Below are positions 1 to 11,000 of a DNA stretch of 64,000 nucleotides, piece after piece (position 1 is the stretch's first letter; each line of letters opens with the position of its first letter). Where the stretch lies: assembly GCA_047495785.1 (NCBI GenBank), contig JBLDXI010000017.1, positions 124,001-188,000 of the forward strand, written 5' to 3'. The notes beneath the pieces were generated by a model. It made no database searches, was not told the origin of the DNA, and saw nothing but the letters and a program-made list of their open reading frames with translations. The position numbers were made by a program, and so were the translations under genes. This stretch comes from Lepidodermella squamata. Lineage: Eukaryota; Gastrotricha.

Positions 1-2160
1 CAGCAACTGCCACTATAGCAGTTGTGTTATTCAGCAATACAACTATAGAGCCCAAGTCATTTCAGTTGAGGTTTTTTAAGCTAACGATATCTGCTCAGTG
101 CGTAGTGCGACATGTCAACCACGACATTCGCGCTAACGACATTTGAGCTGACTATAAATTAATTATTAATTTAAGTGTTGAATCTTGGCTATACGAGCGG
201 AGCGAGCATGCCCAGCTCCACCTCTATAGCTTTTTGAAGGTCCATTGTATTTGAATAATAATAAAAATAATTAACATAAATTTAGCTGATTTGTCGAGTG
301 GCTAAGTTGTCGCTTCGCTCAGCTCAGTTCGCGCAAATATCTTAGAGCCTTTAATTCGACGAATGTGGAAAACTTCTACTGCCCAAATATATTATTACAA
401 ATCTTTTGCGAAAGTGGCAGTTGCTGAAGTGTCGCCTGCTCAATCGGCAATGCTGAGGTGAAGTCGTTGAACTACGTTCTACTGAACTTTCCTAAAACCT
501 ATAATGTTTCGATGGGACGAATTTGAGATCGGCGCTTCCCCGGACGCTCTCATGCTCCTATGGGCTTAGGGCAATCACGTTCATACGTTCAAACTACGCT
601 CAAAACATTCATTTTTTTCATTTCTTTATCAGTGCGTAGTTTATAAACAGCACGTGTCGTTTCATTCACATTTTCTTTTCCAAAATCATGAAAAAAATGT
701 GATAAAGAAATGACGTTTTATTTTATAAAATAAAATGGAAAAAATCGAATAAAGAAATGATATTTATTTTAATTTTAAAATTTAAAATGGTAAAGAAATG
801 TCAGTGTTTAATTTTAATTTTAAAATAAAAAATAGCTTGTGATAAAGAAACGCACCCAATATTGTACGTGTTCGATCGCGCGAGTGATTGGCGGCAAAAT
901 GAAAGTTGTTTTCAGCGTCGCTGGTTTCGCCCTTCTCGCGCGCGACCATTTGAAGTCATGTGACTTTAAAGTATTCGTAATATTGGGTGCATTTCTTTAT
1001 TACAAGCCATTTTTAATTTAAAATAAAAATTAAACACTGACATTTCTTTATCATTTTAAATTTCAAAATTAAAATAAATATCATTTTTATTCGATTTTTT
1101 CCATTTTATTTTATAAAATAAAACGTAATTTCTTTATCACATTTTTTCATGATTTTGGAAAAGAAAATGTGAATGAAACGACACGTGCTGTTTATAAACT
1201 ACGCACTGATAAAGAAATGAAAAAATGTTTTGAGCGTAGTTTGAACGTATGAACGTGATTGCCATAAGCCCATAGGAGCATGAGAGCGTCCGGGGAAGCG
1301 CCGATCTCAAATTCGTCCCATCGAAACATTATAGGTTGTAGGAAAGTTCAGTAGAACGTAATTCAAGGACTTCAACTCAGCATTGCCGATTGAGTAGGCG
1401 ACACTTCAGCAACTGCCACTTCCGCATAAGATTTGTAATGATATATTTGGGCAGGGCTCACCACCAAGCGTCACAGGAATACACCGCTTGCAGCAGCGAT
1501 TACGCAACGCAAATAATGCGCATGCAGCGTGAGTGCACAAGGTGGCGCACGCGCGCTTGACTTGCAACATAAATATTTTAAACGCAACCGTATTCAACCA
1601 AAGTGCAGCAGGAATTAACCAACCCGAAACACGATTTTTACAATTTTGTAACAGGCATTTGAACCGCTTAAAAAACATTTTGGCTGGCAATATTTGCTAC
1701 CGCCATGGTTTTCATTAACGATTTTCAGACTTTTCATCAAAAAATTGCCGTCAGCTAAAAGCTCGCTTCGCTCGCATCTATGTAGTTTGGGCTTAATTTG
1801 GGTCAATGAAAAATATCCCCTCTCCCCTCCAACTATTAAGAGAAGTGTTTTGGTGCTTCGCACGCGACCGCTAAATTCAAAAATCCCCCAAAAAATCTTT
1901 AACCTTCGAAACAGCAACAAGTCATTTTACGGGACAGCCGGGGGTGCTGATGTAGTGGTTATTTATATTGATGTCGAAATAAAGGTGGCCGTCGACGACA
2001 CTGCCAAAATATATGTATAACACCAAATGTTACGGTTATTCCGGTGAGCTAGACCTTACACGTGGATGCCGCCTGCAATTATCAGCAATTACCCCTTCTT
2101 ATTCTCGGGGTAGTTATATTCTTATTCTTATATTCTTCTTATATTTGGGCAGTAGAAGTT
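1..2160. repeat. first (left-truncated) copy of a 2524-bp tandem repeat unit
   Basis: The sequence from base 1 recurs from base 2525 with essentially no differences seen; open frames at 839, 1406, 1615 and 1694 reappear exactly 2524 bases later. This copy starts inside the unit because the window begins there, so the array may continue to the left. Its order is segment X (1-380), a long palindrome (380-1457) and a unique spacer (1457-2147), then a 14-base start of inverted X before it switches abruptly at 2161 into the terminal sequence of the next copy. The only open frames are 60-108 codons, overlapping on both strands, and resemble no transposase; I treat them as chance. Confidence 0.9.
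380..1457. repeat. large internal palindrome, arms about 460 bp
   Basis: The left arm (about 380-838) and right arm (about 1005-1457) are inverted copies, for example the stretch near 525-590 against 1243-1310. The roughly 130-bp centre is bounded by ACGCACCCAATATT and AATATTGGGTGC, i.e. element-end sequences facing each other. An identical palindrome is at 2904-3981. Arms contain many TAAAGAAATG repeats and AT-rich short palindromes. Confidence 0.85.
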
Positions 2161-2904
2161 TGGGTGCGTTTCTTTATCTCAATTTTATTTCATTTTTTAA
2201 AATAAAATGAAAATAAAATGGTCGTTTCATTGATATTCATCGTTTATAAATTTTTTGTGTTTTCACGTTTCTTTTCGTCATTTTATTTTATAAAATGGCG
2301 CAAATAAAGCACGCGTTTCATCGAAAAAATCCATTTTTTTAGCTCAAGGAAAAACAGGGGGTAGAGCCGTTTTGGTCTTATTTTACACTTGTATTCTGAG
2401 GCTTTTCTGCGGAAAAACGTCCATTTTTATATCGTCTTATATAGAATTGCGCTCGTAGAAGAGTTCAGCGGAACTAGGTTCGACAACGTCACTTCTCTAT
2501 GGCAATGTTTGAGCAGTGATACTTCAGCAACTGCCACTATAGCAGTTGTGTTATTCAGCAATACAACTATAGAGCCCAAGTCATTTCAGTTGAGGTTTTT
2601 TAAGCTAACGATATCTGCTCAGTGCGTAGTGCGACATGTCAACCACGACATTCGCGCTAACGACATTTGAGCTGACTATAAATTAATTATTAATTTAAGT
2701 GTTGAATCTTGGCTATACGAGCGGAGCGAGCATGCCCAGCTCCACCTCTATAGCTTTTTGAAGGTCCATTGTATTTGAATAATAATAAAAATAATTAACA
2801 TAAATTTAGCTGATTTGTCGAGTGGCTAAGTTGTCGCTTCGCTCAGCTCAGTTCGCGCAAATATCTTAGAGCCTTTAATTCGACGAATGTGGAAAACTTC
2901 TACT
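2161..2904 (+). repeat. left terminal inverted repeat of the foldback element
   Basis: Reverse-complement match to 4671-5406, with small indels near AT-rich runs (for example around 2270). It includes the segment that is also base 1-380 of the first copy. Confidence 0.8.
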
Positions 2905-3981
2905 GCCCAAATATATTATTACAAATCTTTTGCGAAAGTGGCAGTTGCTGAAGTGTCGCCTGCTCAATCGGCAATGCTGAGGTGAAGTCGTTGAACTACG
3001 TTCTACTGAACTTTCCTAAAACCTATAATGTTTCGATGGGACGAATTTGAGATCGGCGCTTCCCCGGACGCTCTCATGCTCCTATGGGCTTAGGGCAATC
3101 ACGTTCATACGTTCAAACTACGCTCAAAACATTCATTTTTTTCATTTCTTTATCAGTGCGTAGTTTATAAACAGCACGTGTCGTTTCATTCACATTTTCT
3201 TTTCCAAAATCATGAAAAAAATGTGATAAAGAAATGACGTTTTATTTTATAAAATAAAATGGAAAAAATCGAATAAAGAAATGATATTTATTTTAATTTT
3301 AAAATTTAAAATGGTAAAGAAATGTCAGTGTTTAATTTTAATTTTAAAATAAAAAATAGCTTGTGATAAAGAAACGCACCCAATATTGTACGTGTTCGAT
3401 CGCGCGAGTGATTGGCGGCAAAATGAAAGTTGTTTTCAGCGTCGCTGGTTTCGCCCTTCTCGCGCGCGACCATTTGAAGTCATGTGACTTTAAAGTATTC
3501 GTAATATTGGGTGCATTTCTTTATTACAAGCCATTTTTAATTTAAAATAAAAATTAAACACTGACATTTCTTTATCATTTTAAATTTCAAAATTAAAATA
3601 AATATCATTTTTATTCGATTTTTTCCATTTTATTTTATAAAATAAAACGTAATTTCTTTATCACATTTTTTCATGATTTTGGAAAAGAAAATGTGAATGA
3701 AACGACACGTGCTGTTTATAAACTACGCACTGATAAAGAAATGAAAAAATGTTTTGAGCGTAGTTTGAACGTATGAACGTGATTGCCATAAGCCCATAGG
3801 AGCATGAGAGCGTCCGGGGAAGCGCCGATCTCAAATTCGTCCCATCGAAACATTATAGGTTGTAGGAAAGTTCAGTAGAACGTAATTCAAGGACTTCAAC
3901 TCAGCATTGCCGATTGAGTAGGCGACACTTCAGCAACTGCCACTTCCGCATAAGATTTGTAATGATATATTTGGGCAGGGC
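2904..3981. repeat. second copy of the large internal palindrome
   Basis: Same sequence and architecture as 380-1457, shifted by 2524 bases. Confidence 0.85.
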
Positions 3982-4670
3982 TCACCACCAAGCGTCACAG
4001 GAATACACCGCTTGCAGCAGCGATTACGCAACGCAAATAATGCGCATGCAGCGTGAGTGCACAAGGTGGCGCACGCGCGCTTGACTTGCAACATAAATAT
4101 TTTAAACGCAACCGTATTCAACCAAAGTGCAGCAGGAATTAACCAACCCGAAACACGATTTTTACAATTTTGTAACAGGCATTTGAACCGCTTAAAAAAC
4201 ATTTTGGCTGGCAATATTTGCTACCGCCATGGTTTTCATTAACGATTTTCAGACTTTTCATCAAAAAATTGCCGTCAGCTAAAAGCTCGCTTCGCTCGCA
4301 TCTATGTAGTTTGGGCTTAATTTGGGTCAATGAAAAATATCCCCTCTCCCCTCCAACTATTAAGAGAAGTGTTTTGGTGCTTCGCACGCGACCGCTAAAT
4401 TCAAAAATCCCCCAAAAAATCTTTAACCTTCGAAACAGCAACAAGTCATTTTACGGGACAGCCGGGGGTGCTGATGTAGTGGTTATTTATATTGATGTCG
4501 AAATAAAGGTGGCCGTCGACGACACTGCCAAAATATATGTATAACACCAAATGTTACGGTTATTCCGGTGAGCTAGACCTTACACGTGGATGCCGCCTGC
4601 AATTATCAGCAATTACCCCTTCTTATTCTCGGGGTAGTTATATTCTTATTCTTATATTCTTCTTATATTT

Positions 4671-5406
4671 GGGCAGTAGAAGTTTTCCACATTCGTCGAA
4701 TTAAAGGCTCTAAGATATTTGCGCGAACTGAGCTGAGCGAAGCGACAACTTAGCCACTCGACAACTCAGCTGAATTTATGTTAATTATTTATTATTATTA
4801 TTCAAATACAATGGACCTTCAAAAAGCTACAGAGGTGGAGCTGGGCATGCTCGCTCCGCAGGTATAGCCAAGAGTCAACACTTAAATTAATAATTAATTT
4901 ATAGTCAGCTCAAATGTCGTTAGCGCGAATGTCGTGGTTGAAATGTCGCACTACGCACTGAACAGATATCGTTAGCTATAAAGACCTCAACTGAAATGAC
5001 GTGGGCTCTATAGTTGTATTGCTGAATAACACAACTGCTATAGTGGCAGTTGCTGAAGTGTCACTGCTCAAACATTGCCATAGAGAAGTGACGTTGTCGA
5101 TCCAAGTTCCGCTGAACTCTTCTACGAGCGCAATTCTATTTAGGACAATATAAAAATTGACTTTTTTCCGCAGAAAAGCCTCAGAATACAAGTGTAAAAT
5201 AAGACCAAAACAGCTCCACCCCTTGTTTTTCCTTGAGCTAAAAAATGGATTTTTTCGATGAAACGCGTGCTTTATTTGCGCCATTTTATAAAATAAAATG
5301 ACGTGAAACACAAAAAATTTATAAACGATGAATATCAATGAAACGACCATTTTATTTTCATTTCATTTAAAAAATGAAATAAAATTGTGATAAAGAAACG
5401 CACCCA
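4671..5406 (-). repeat. right terminal inverted repeat of the foldback element
   Basis: Inverted copy of 2161-2904. It is the point where the second tandem copy departs from the first: the two are identical up to 4684 and then this copy runs on into the full inverted arm. Confidence 0.8.
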
Positions 5407-7080
5407 TTGTTTGCATCGCATTTTTTCAATAACTTCGTAACCGTGTGGCGGATTTTTTGATGCGGTTTTCTTTAGTCAATAAATCTAGTCTGCGGTACAT
5501 TTTCCTGAAATTTTCGTTAGGATGGAATCCGAAAAAAAATTATGACCAAACTGCTATTTGCGATTTTTAATAACAATCCTAATTTTTCATTCAAAAGTGG
5601 CGTTTTCAGGTTTTGAGGTCGGATGGCATTATAGTCCTGTTAACAGGCTTTATCGGATCATTTTCTTAGCTGGGTCAATAACGCGCCGTCAACAGACCAA
5701 TTCAACTTCAAACCAACAGAAGGGATCATCCGCCAATCTCGATCCGAAATGGCTTTTCCGAATTTTTTGAGTGATCTTTGTTAACTTGGTGAAGCCTCCT
5801 GCCTGAAGTTTTGGATAGGTACAATTAGTCGTAAAATTTCTCGCATTTTCTTGAATCTCCTTAAATCTCCTAGATTTTTTTCAAGTCGATATTTTTCCAC
5901 AAAGAAAGTCCTATATCCATGGCGCAGGACATCGAAAGTGATAAGTGCAGCGTAAAAATTAGCGAGACTCACGAAATTTTTCGAAAGTTCGCTCCAAGTA
6001 TCGACATGTGGACCATGATGCAGGCTACCTGGGTCATTAAAAAACTGCTTCAATTTCAATTTAAATGATCATGAAAATTAGTTGTATTTGTAACTGCGAA
6101 ACCATTTGTCGTCGATAACACCAGTTAAAATTTCTTGTGTCGCCGGTTGGAGCTGAACCCGGGTCGCCTTGCATAAGAATGGGACGCGTTACTACTAGAC
6201 CAGCTTGCCGCTCATTAAGAGTAATGGTTTATCGGAACTGTGTATCGAATGCTTTAGATTATGCTTTCGGTAATTTCGAGGTATAAAAAGATGCTATGTT
6301 GACTACTAGTCGACAGTGTCCCATTTTTGAGTGAGTCTGCTCGTCCACATGATATGTACGAGATTAATCCATAAAATTTTCAAAGTTCAGCAGATATATT
6401 CTCTAAATATATGTACGAGCAGCCATTCCGCCCATTTTTTAGACAGAGAAATCAGAGCAATGAAGTGTGAGCGTTTAAAATTATATTTAATTGATTAAAT
6501 TAGGGTAATTTTATTTTCAAGAGGGCCATTTCGTTCAATTTTGCCTTGAAAATTCGACAAAATCAAAGTTGCAACTTGATGATGGCTAAACATCACGGGA
6601 AAAATTGTATAATTACCAACATGAGCCCAACATTAGCCCATGCCCCATCAACCATCAAATAAACCATTTCGAGTTATGAATGAAAGTTTGATCTTTGATT
6701 TTCTTGCAGACTATGACTAGCTACATCTTGATCGATTGTGATTTGCGATTCAGAATTGATAGGCTCAGTTGCAACTTGAAGTCCTGATGAGCGCAGAAAA
6801 ATCATCGGTTAAATCGGAAGAATCGGTGGCTGCGGGACGACGAACCTTGATTATAAACAGCTGATAATGGCCTTATATTGTGTGGTCCCCAATAGGTATT
6901 ATCCCGTCTCTGACCTGAAATTAATTGCTGCCTGGCATTCATTTATTTGTTACAAAAAACCTCATAATCAAGCTCACAACCTTCATTCATGCAAGTTGCA
7001 TCTCGACATTTCGCATCTCCAACATCTAACACTGCCATTTATTCGAGGGTGACTACTTTTTCGGACAGACAGGCACCCTA
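5407..7080. other. non-coding stretch right of the foldback element
   Basis: AT-rich sequence with only short open frames (up to 92 codons at 5781-6059, minus), none with a recognisable domain or signal peptide. It contains a tRNA-like repeat at 6141-6211. Nothing else is supported. Confidence 0.5.
6141..6211 (-). repeat. tRNA-like sequence, probably a tRNA-derived repeat or decayed tRNA
   Basis: On the minus strand an A-box-like stretch (AGCTGGTCTAGTAGTAACG) is followed about 35 nt later by a B-box-like stretch (CCGGGTTCAGCTCC), the spacing of a tRNA gene. The expected acceptor stem does not close and the anticodon and T stems have mismatches, so a functional tRNA is unlikely. A SINE head or tRNA pseudogene fits better. 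Confidence 0.45.
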
Positions 7081-7095
7081 TTGAAGTTAGGAGTT

Positions 7096-7266
7096 ATGCT
7101 TATCTCCCTTTCTATTTTTTGTCAGCTGATTTTCGCTGTTTATAGACTGTTTATAGACACTAGTTTATCGACATTGTTTTCGATACAAACCGGGGCGGCA
7201 ACGATAGTAAGTCTAGGAACAAACTTATTCGACTACTTAAGACTCAATATAAATAGGAGAAAATAA
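7096..7266 (+). CDS. possible small secreted or membrane protein, unrecognised
   Basis: Open frame of 56 codons from an ATG. The first 20 or so residues are strongly hydrophobic (MLISLSIFCQLIFAVYRLF), like a signal peptide or membrane anchor. The segment TGAATIVSL near its end recurs, interrupted by extra residues, in the frame at 7411-7701. A good splice-donor match (GTAAGT) lies within that motif at 7207, so this could instead be a first exon. No family recognised; weak call. Confidence 0.25.
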   Translation: MLISLSIFCQLIFAVYRLFIDTSLSTLFSIQTGAATIVSLGTNLFDYLRLNINRRK

Positions 7267-7410
7267 GTTCTTTCATTCGGAGCATTTTAATAATCAAATA
7301 ATTAGTTTTGATAAGGATAGTCGACCAAGAAGCCTCAAAACCGGCAGTTCTCGTCAAAATTCGAAAGTGAGAATGTCAGTGGATCTTTGTTTAAATGGCA
7401 TAACAGGTAA

Positions 7411-7701
7411 ATGGATCACGGAACGGGCCATTCGGCGACTGCAACGAAAGGAGAAACTAACAAGGCGAATACTGAGAAAAATACTGACCTCACCGGGGCG
7501 GCACTTATCACGACGGCATTCGAAAGATTTAGCTCCCTTGAAGCAACGATAGTAAGTCTGCGCATAGGAGCAAAGTTAGACGAAACAGATACTTCTTTTG
7601 TGTCAACAAATTACCTTATAAGCGGCTATGTGGTTGCAAACCAGCAAATTACGGCCGAAATACTCGTAACCGTTGAAGTTCGGAGACTGTGGTTGGAGTG
7701 A
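7411..7701 (+). CDS. possible small hypothetical protein, unrecognised
   Basis: Open frame of 96 codons, polar and threonine-rich at the start. It shares the base string GCAACGATAGTAAGTCT with the frame at 7096-7266, and both copies are preceded by ACCGGGGCGGCA, suggesting a local duplication. An AATAAA signal follows at about 7737. It may be one exon of a longer gene; no domain recognised. Confidence 0.25.
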   Translation: MDHGTGHSATATKGETNKANTEKNTDLTGAALITTAFERFSSLEATIVSLRIGAKLDETDTSFVSTNYLISGYVVANQQITAEILVTVEVRRLWLE

Positions 7702-7766
7702 AAGGTTTTAAGCGAGTTATTTAGTTTTCATCTCGCAATAAACCCACCACTGTTGTTTCGTTAGCC

Positions 7767-8060
7767 ATGCACTTCATACCACCTGCAATGCATCGGAATC
7801 CGCCTTTGCTCTCGCACTTTCTAGCCGGCTTGACAAAAGGAATTAAAAATACAGTTTACACCGAAGTAAGAACCCCTGAGTGGAACCGCCGAATCCACAA
7901 AATCACTATTGGCTCTGGACTGAAAATTGTCGAAGCCAGAGATTGGGTAGATTTTCCAGCATCTTTCCATGTTATATTTGGAAATTCTCAGAAAAATAAT
8001 GATTTTAAGGATCTTGTGGATTCGGTGTACCCAGGAATTTTGCTTCGAACCGATCTATGA
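7767..8060 (+). CDS. possible small hypothetical protein, unrecognised
   Basis: Open frame of 97 codons with balanced, protein-like composition (mixed charged and aromatic residues, for example VEARDWVDFPASFHVIFG). No signal peptide, cysteine pattern or known motif. It lies tail-to-tail with the astacin-like gene, whose stop codon is at 8090, leaving only 30 bp between them. It might be a single-exon gene or a last exon of something using 7096-7701. Confidence 0.3.
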   Translation: MHFIPPAMHRNPPLLSHFLAGLTKGIKNTVYTEVRTPEWNRRIHKITIGSGLKIVEARDWVDFPASFHVIFGNSQKNNDFKDLVDSVYPGILLRTDL

Positions 8061-8089
8061 ATTACTTGATCTAGCTAAATTGAATGTAA

Positions 8090-11000
8090 TCAACTAACCC
8101 CGAGACTGCATTTACTCAACAGGAAACTCGTGTTAGGGCCACCAAGCTGTTCCTCACCAGCCAGGCACGGTTTACGGCAACCTTCGAACTCCTTGGTTTT
8201 TGAGTTAATGCAGCGAGCTCCCCGCTCCTCCCCAGCAGGGGGCTGCTGAGGATCAACTGCATAATAAAACATAAGAAAAGATGTCTAGAATTGAAGTGCG
8301 CTGTGTCGATAAATTATTCTCTTACCCAACTTCTTTGGAGAAACGCAGGGTGACAGACTTGGCGGATTTCCAGCCATACAAGTGAGCCCAGGACCATTGC
8401 CCAAGTTGCGGCACGCGTTGCCAGAGTCGTTGCGGCTGCCGCGGGGGAACAGCAGTTTCGTAAAGTTCTGTTGGGTCGACCACTGCAGACACGGGCCATT
8501 AGAGATGCTAGTCGCAATGGCGGATCCTTCGTAATCGTAAGCACTCTGTGTGATCGTCAATTCTGGGTCCACAGAGGTCGCAGCAACTTGCGGACAAGTC
8601 GCGTAAACGACCAGCTTGAAGCCATTCTGTGGCGTGAAGCCCTTCGATCTGAAATAGACCATTGCCCGGTTTTTGTTCGTGACAAACGCCCGTCCGCTGT
8701 TAACACCACATTCGCAGAATCTGTAAAATAAGCCATTTATTGATTTCAGTAATCGATTTGAAAGCGAACAGCTATTAAGATTAAACACAGTGGACAAAAA
8801 GTGACAAATGGTGAACTTACTTGAATCCCGGGTATCCTCCTTCGCCGAAATCGCGAATTATAACGTAGTCTTCACATGCTCTTGTGGCTTTGGGAAACAG
8901 AAATAGAAATTTCAGTTTGTCATTATATACAAAAGCAACTAACAGCTCATGCACGGCATCTTCGGTCGCTCTTCAAAGGCGAAAATAAAGCCACTCGTAA
9001 CATCCTGTTATGGGTTATGGAGAATAATATCAGTTTTGTTGAATGTATTTTTCTACTTATTGTTTTGATTTTACTTTGTTGTTGTTCCCTATTATTCTTT
9101 GTTACGGCTATGAAGATGAAATGAAAAATTCAAATTTGTGATTTATCAATATCACAAATGAATCCGGCCTATAACTTTGTTATCTTCTCCTACTACACTT
9201 TTCTTGTCCTAACTGAATCTGTCCTGCAATTTTATGTTGTTTTCCCTAACATTGTCGAGCTGCCCTCTCTTGGACGTAACAGCTTTATAAAATAAATGAA
9301 TAAATAAAAAGTGTGATGTTTTCTGATTCGATTCAACCATCATTTCGCCCTGCTCAAACCACCACACTTTAGTACCATTTTTGGTAGCTTCGAATCGGTC
9401 TGCAGTGATTTACAATGAAGAATGTCGAAGCTAGATGCTAAGAAACCAAATTCCCACACCACTGATTAGGCATTTCCTTATTCTAGAGTTATTATGGATA
9501 AATAAGCAGTTGCTATCACCCCTCAACTATCAGGGGCGACACGCTAATAGCAAAGGAAAGCTTGTTTTTCTTACCGTTGAGACAAGCCATGAGCAAGAAC
9601 TGCCGGCAGTGTATTGGCCAGGATAGTTTGGCGAAGTAATGACAGCTGATTTGCAAGGTTTCACAGTCACAAGGCCGCCACAGCTGTTGGGCGGGATGGC
9701 CGGGGCAAACGAGTCACACAGGTCTGAACCGAAGCCGGGAGGGCATCTGCATTTTTCGCACGCTTGCGTCGGGTCGGGAAAGCCGCCGTTTTGGCAAACC
9801 AATTGCTGACATTTTGGAAATGCGTCTGAAATATTTTTGAATAATTCATTCTGATTTTTGTACCTAATAGCGTAATAGCTCCAAGTTTCTCAGCTGAGAG
9901 TTACGCTCCCGGCGTGCATTCGGTCACGTGATACAGCGCGAAGAGAGCCGTAGTAAATTTTCTATTATAGGCTGAGAATAGGCTGAGAACAAGCCGAATG
10001 TCGGCCGAGAATAGGGCGTAAGACAATATCGGAGTGTCGCCGTAGTAGTAACAATAATCAACGCGACACGTTACCCGAAATTGACCAGCAAGAGTTAAAT
10101 TGGTATGAGATTCGTTGCGCGAGGGTGGAAAACGTAGACTAGGCGCATTCTAGTCACAATGACCAAATAGCGCAACTCAGCGCGAGTTGCCAGTGGCAAT
10201 AATTTTTAAAGGATTTGGAACTTTCGGATGTCTGTCGGATGATTAAAAATCGGCAGTGTAATTCAAATCAGCCTACCGAAGCATTGATACGCGCGGTTAA
10301 GCATCAGAATATCGTAGTGCGAAAGGTGGTCCATGCTGCCGATGAACATCAAGTGGCGCAAATCGAAAGGTTCAATGACAGCGTCATCGCCAACGCGGCC
10401 GTTACTGTCCGATACCAGAGTGTCGTAGTCGTAGGGTGTGCCATATATCGGTATGGTCGCATCTATGTCGTAACTGAAGCCTGACAATATTTAGCTGACA
10501 AGGCGATCGAAAATGGATCAATTACCCATAAGCAGCAATTCCGACATTGAATTTGACGTAAGCATCGCGCCCGGGTCTCCGGAACCCCCACTTGAACCCC
10601 ATAAAGTACATCATCGCTCTAATTATATCCTCGGGCTAAGCCAAAAAAGTTCGAAAGATGACGAATTAATCTAATGCTACTTACGTAAACCGAGAGCCCT
10701 TTGTAAATGCTGGCGTCCACCTCGGGCAGGCACAAACACACGGTATTCGGGTAATAGATTGAATAGCCATTCACGAAAAGCTGGTTATTATTGCTGTTAA
10801 CGAACCCGTTGAGAAAGAATTCACGAAAATTTAAGCTGATATCTACCTATACTGCCCCAATATGACGTATCCAGGTTCACCCACCGTGAAGTTGTCCTTT
10901 GTCTGGATTTCGAACTGCAAACACGTTGTGCTCGTAAAACGTTGCATTACTTGCTGGAAGACGTTGCGTGCCGTAGGACCTGTTTAAAACGGATTAAATA

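Larger units (their letters stand above)
2161..5406. mobile_element. non-autonomous foldback-type element with long terminal inverted repeats
   Basis: The element begins TGGGTGCGTTTCTTTATC and ends with the reverse complement (GATAAAGAAACGCACCCA, allowing for one end variant). The two terminal arms, about 2161-2904 and 4671-5406, are near-perfect inverted copies of each other, roughly 740 bp each. Between them lie a palindrome (2904-3981) and a unique spacer (3981-4671). No open frame is long enough for a transposase, so it is presumably mobilised in trans or is a foldback derivative. The target-site duplication is unclear: the flanks share only TT. The superfamily cannot be named from the ends alone. 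Confidence 0.75.

Noticed and set aside
839-4544. Open frames of 60-108 codons within the tandem repeat
   Set aside because: They overlap on opposite strands, repeat identically with the unit and show no transposase or other motif; they are explained by the repeat itself.
5781-6059. 92-codon minus-strand frame
   Set aside because: No domain, signal or splice support; composition is like its AT-rich surroundings.
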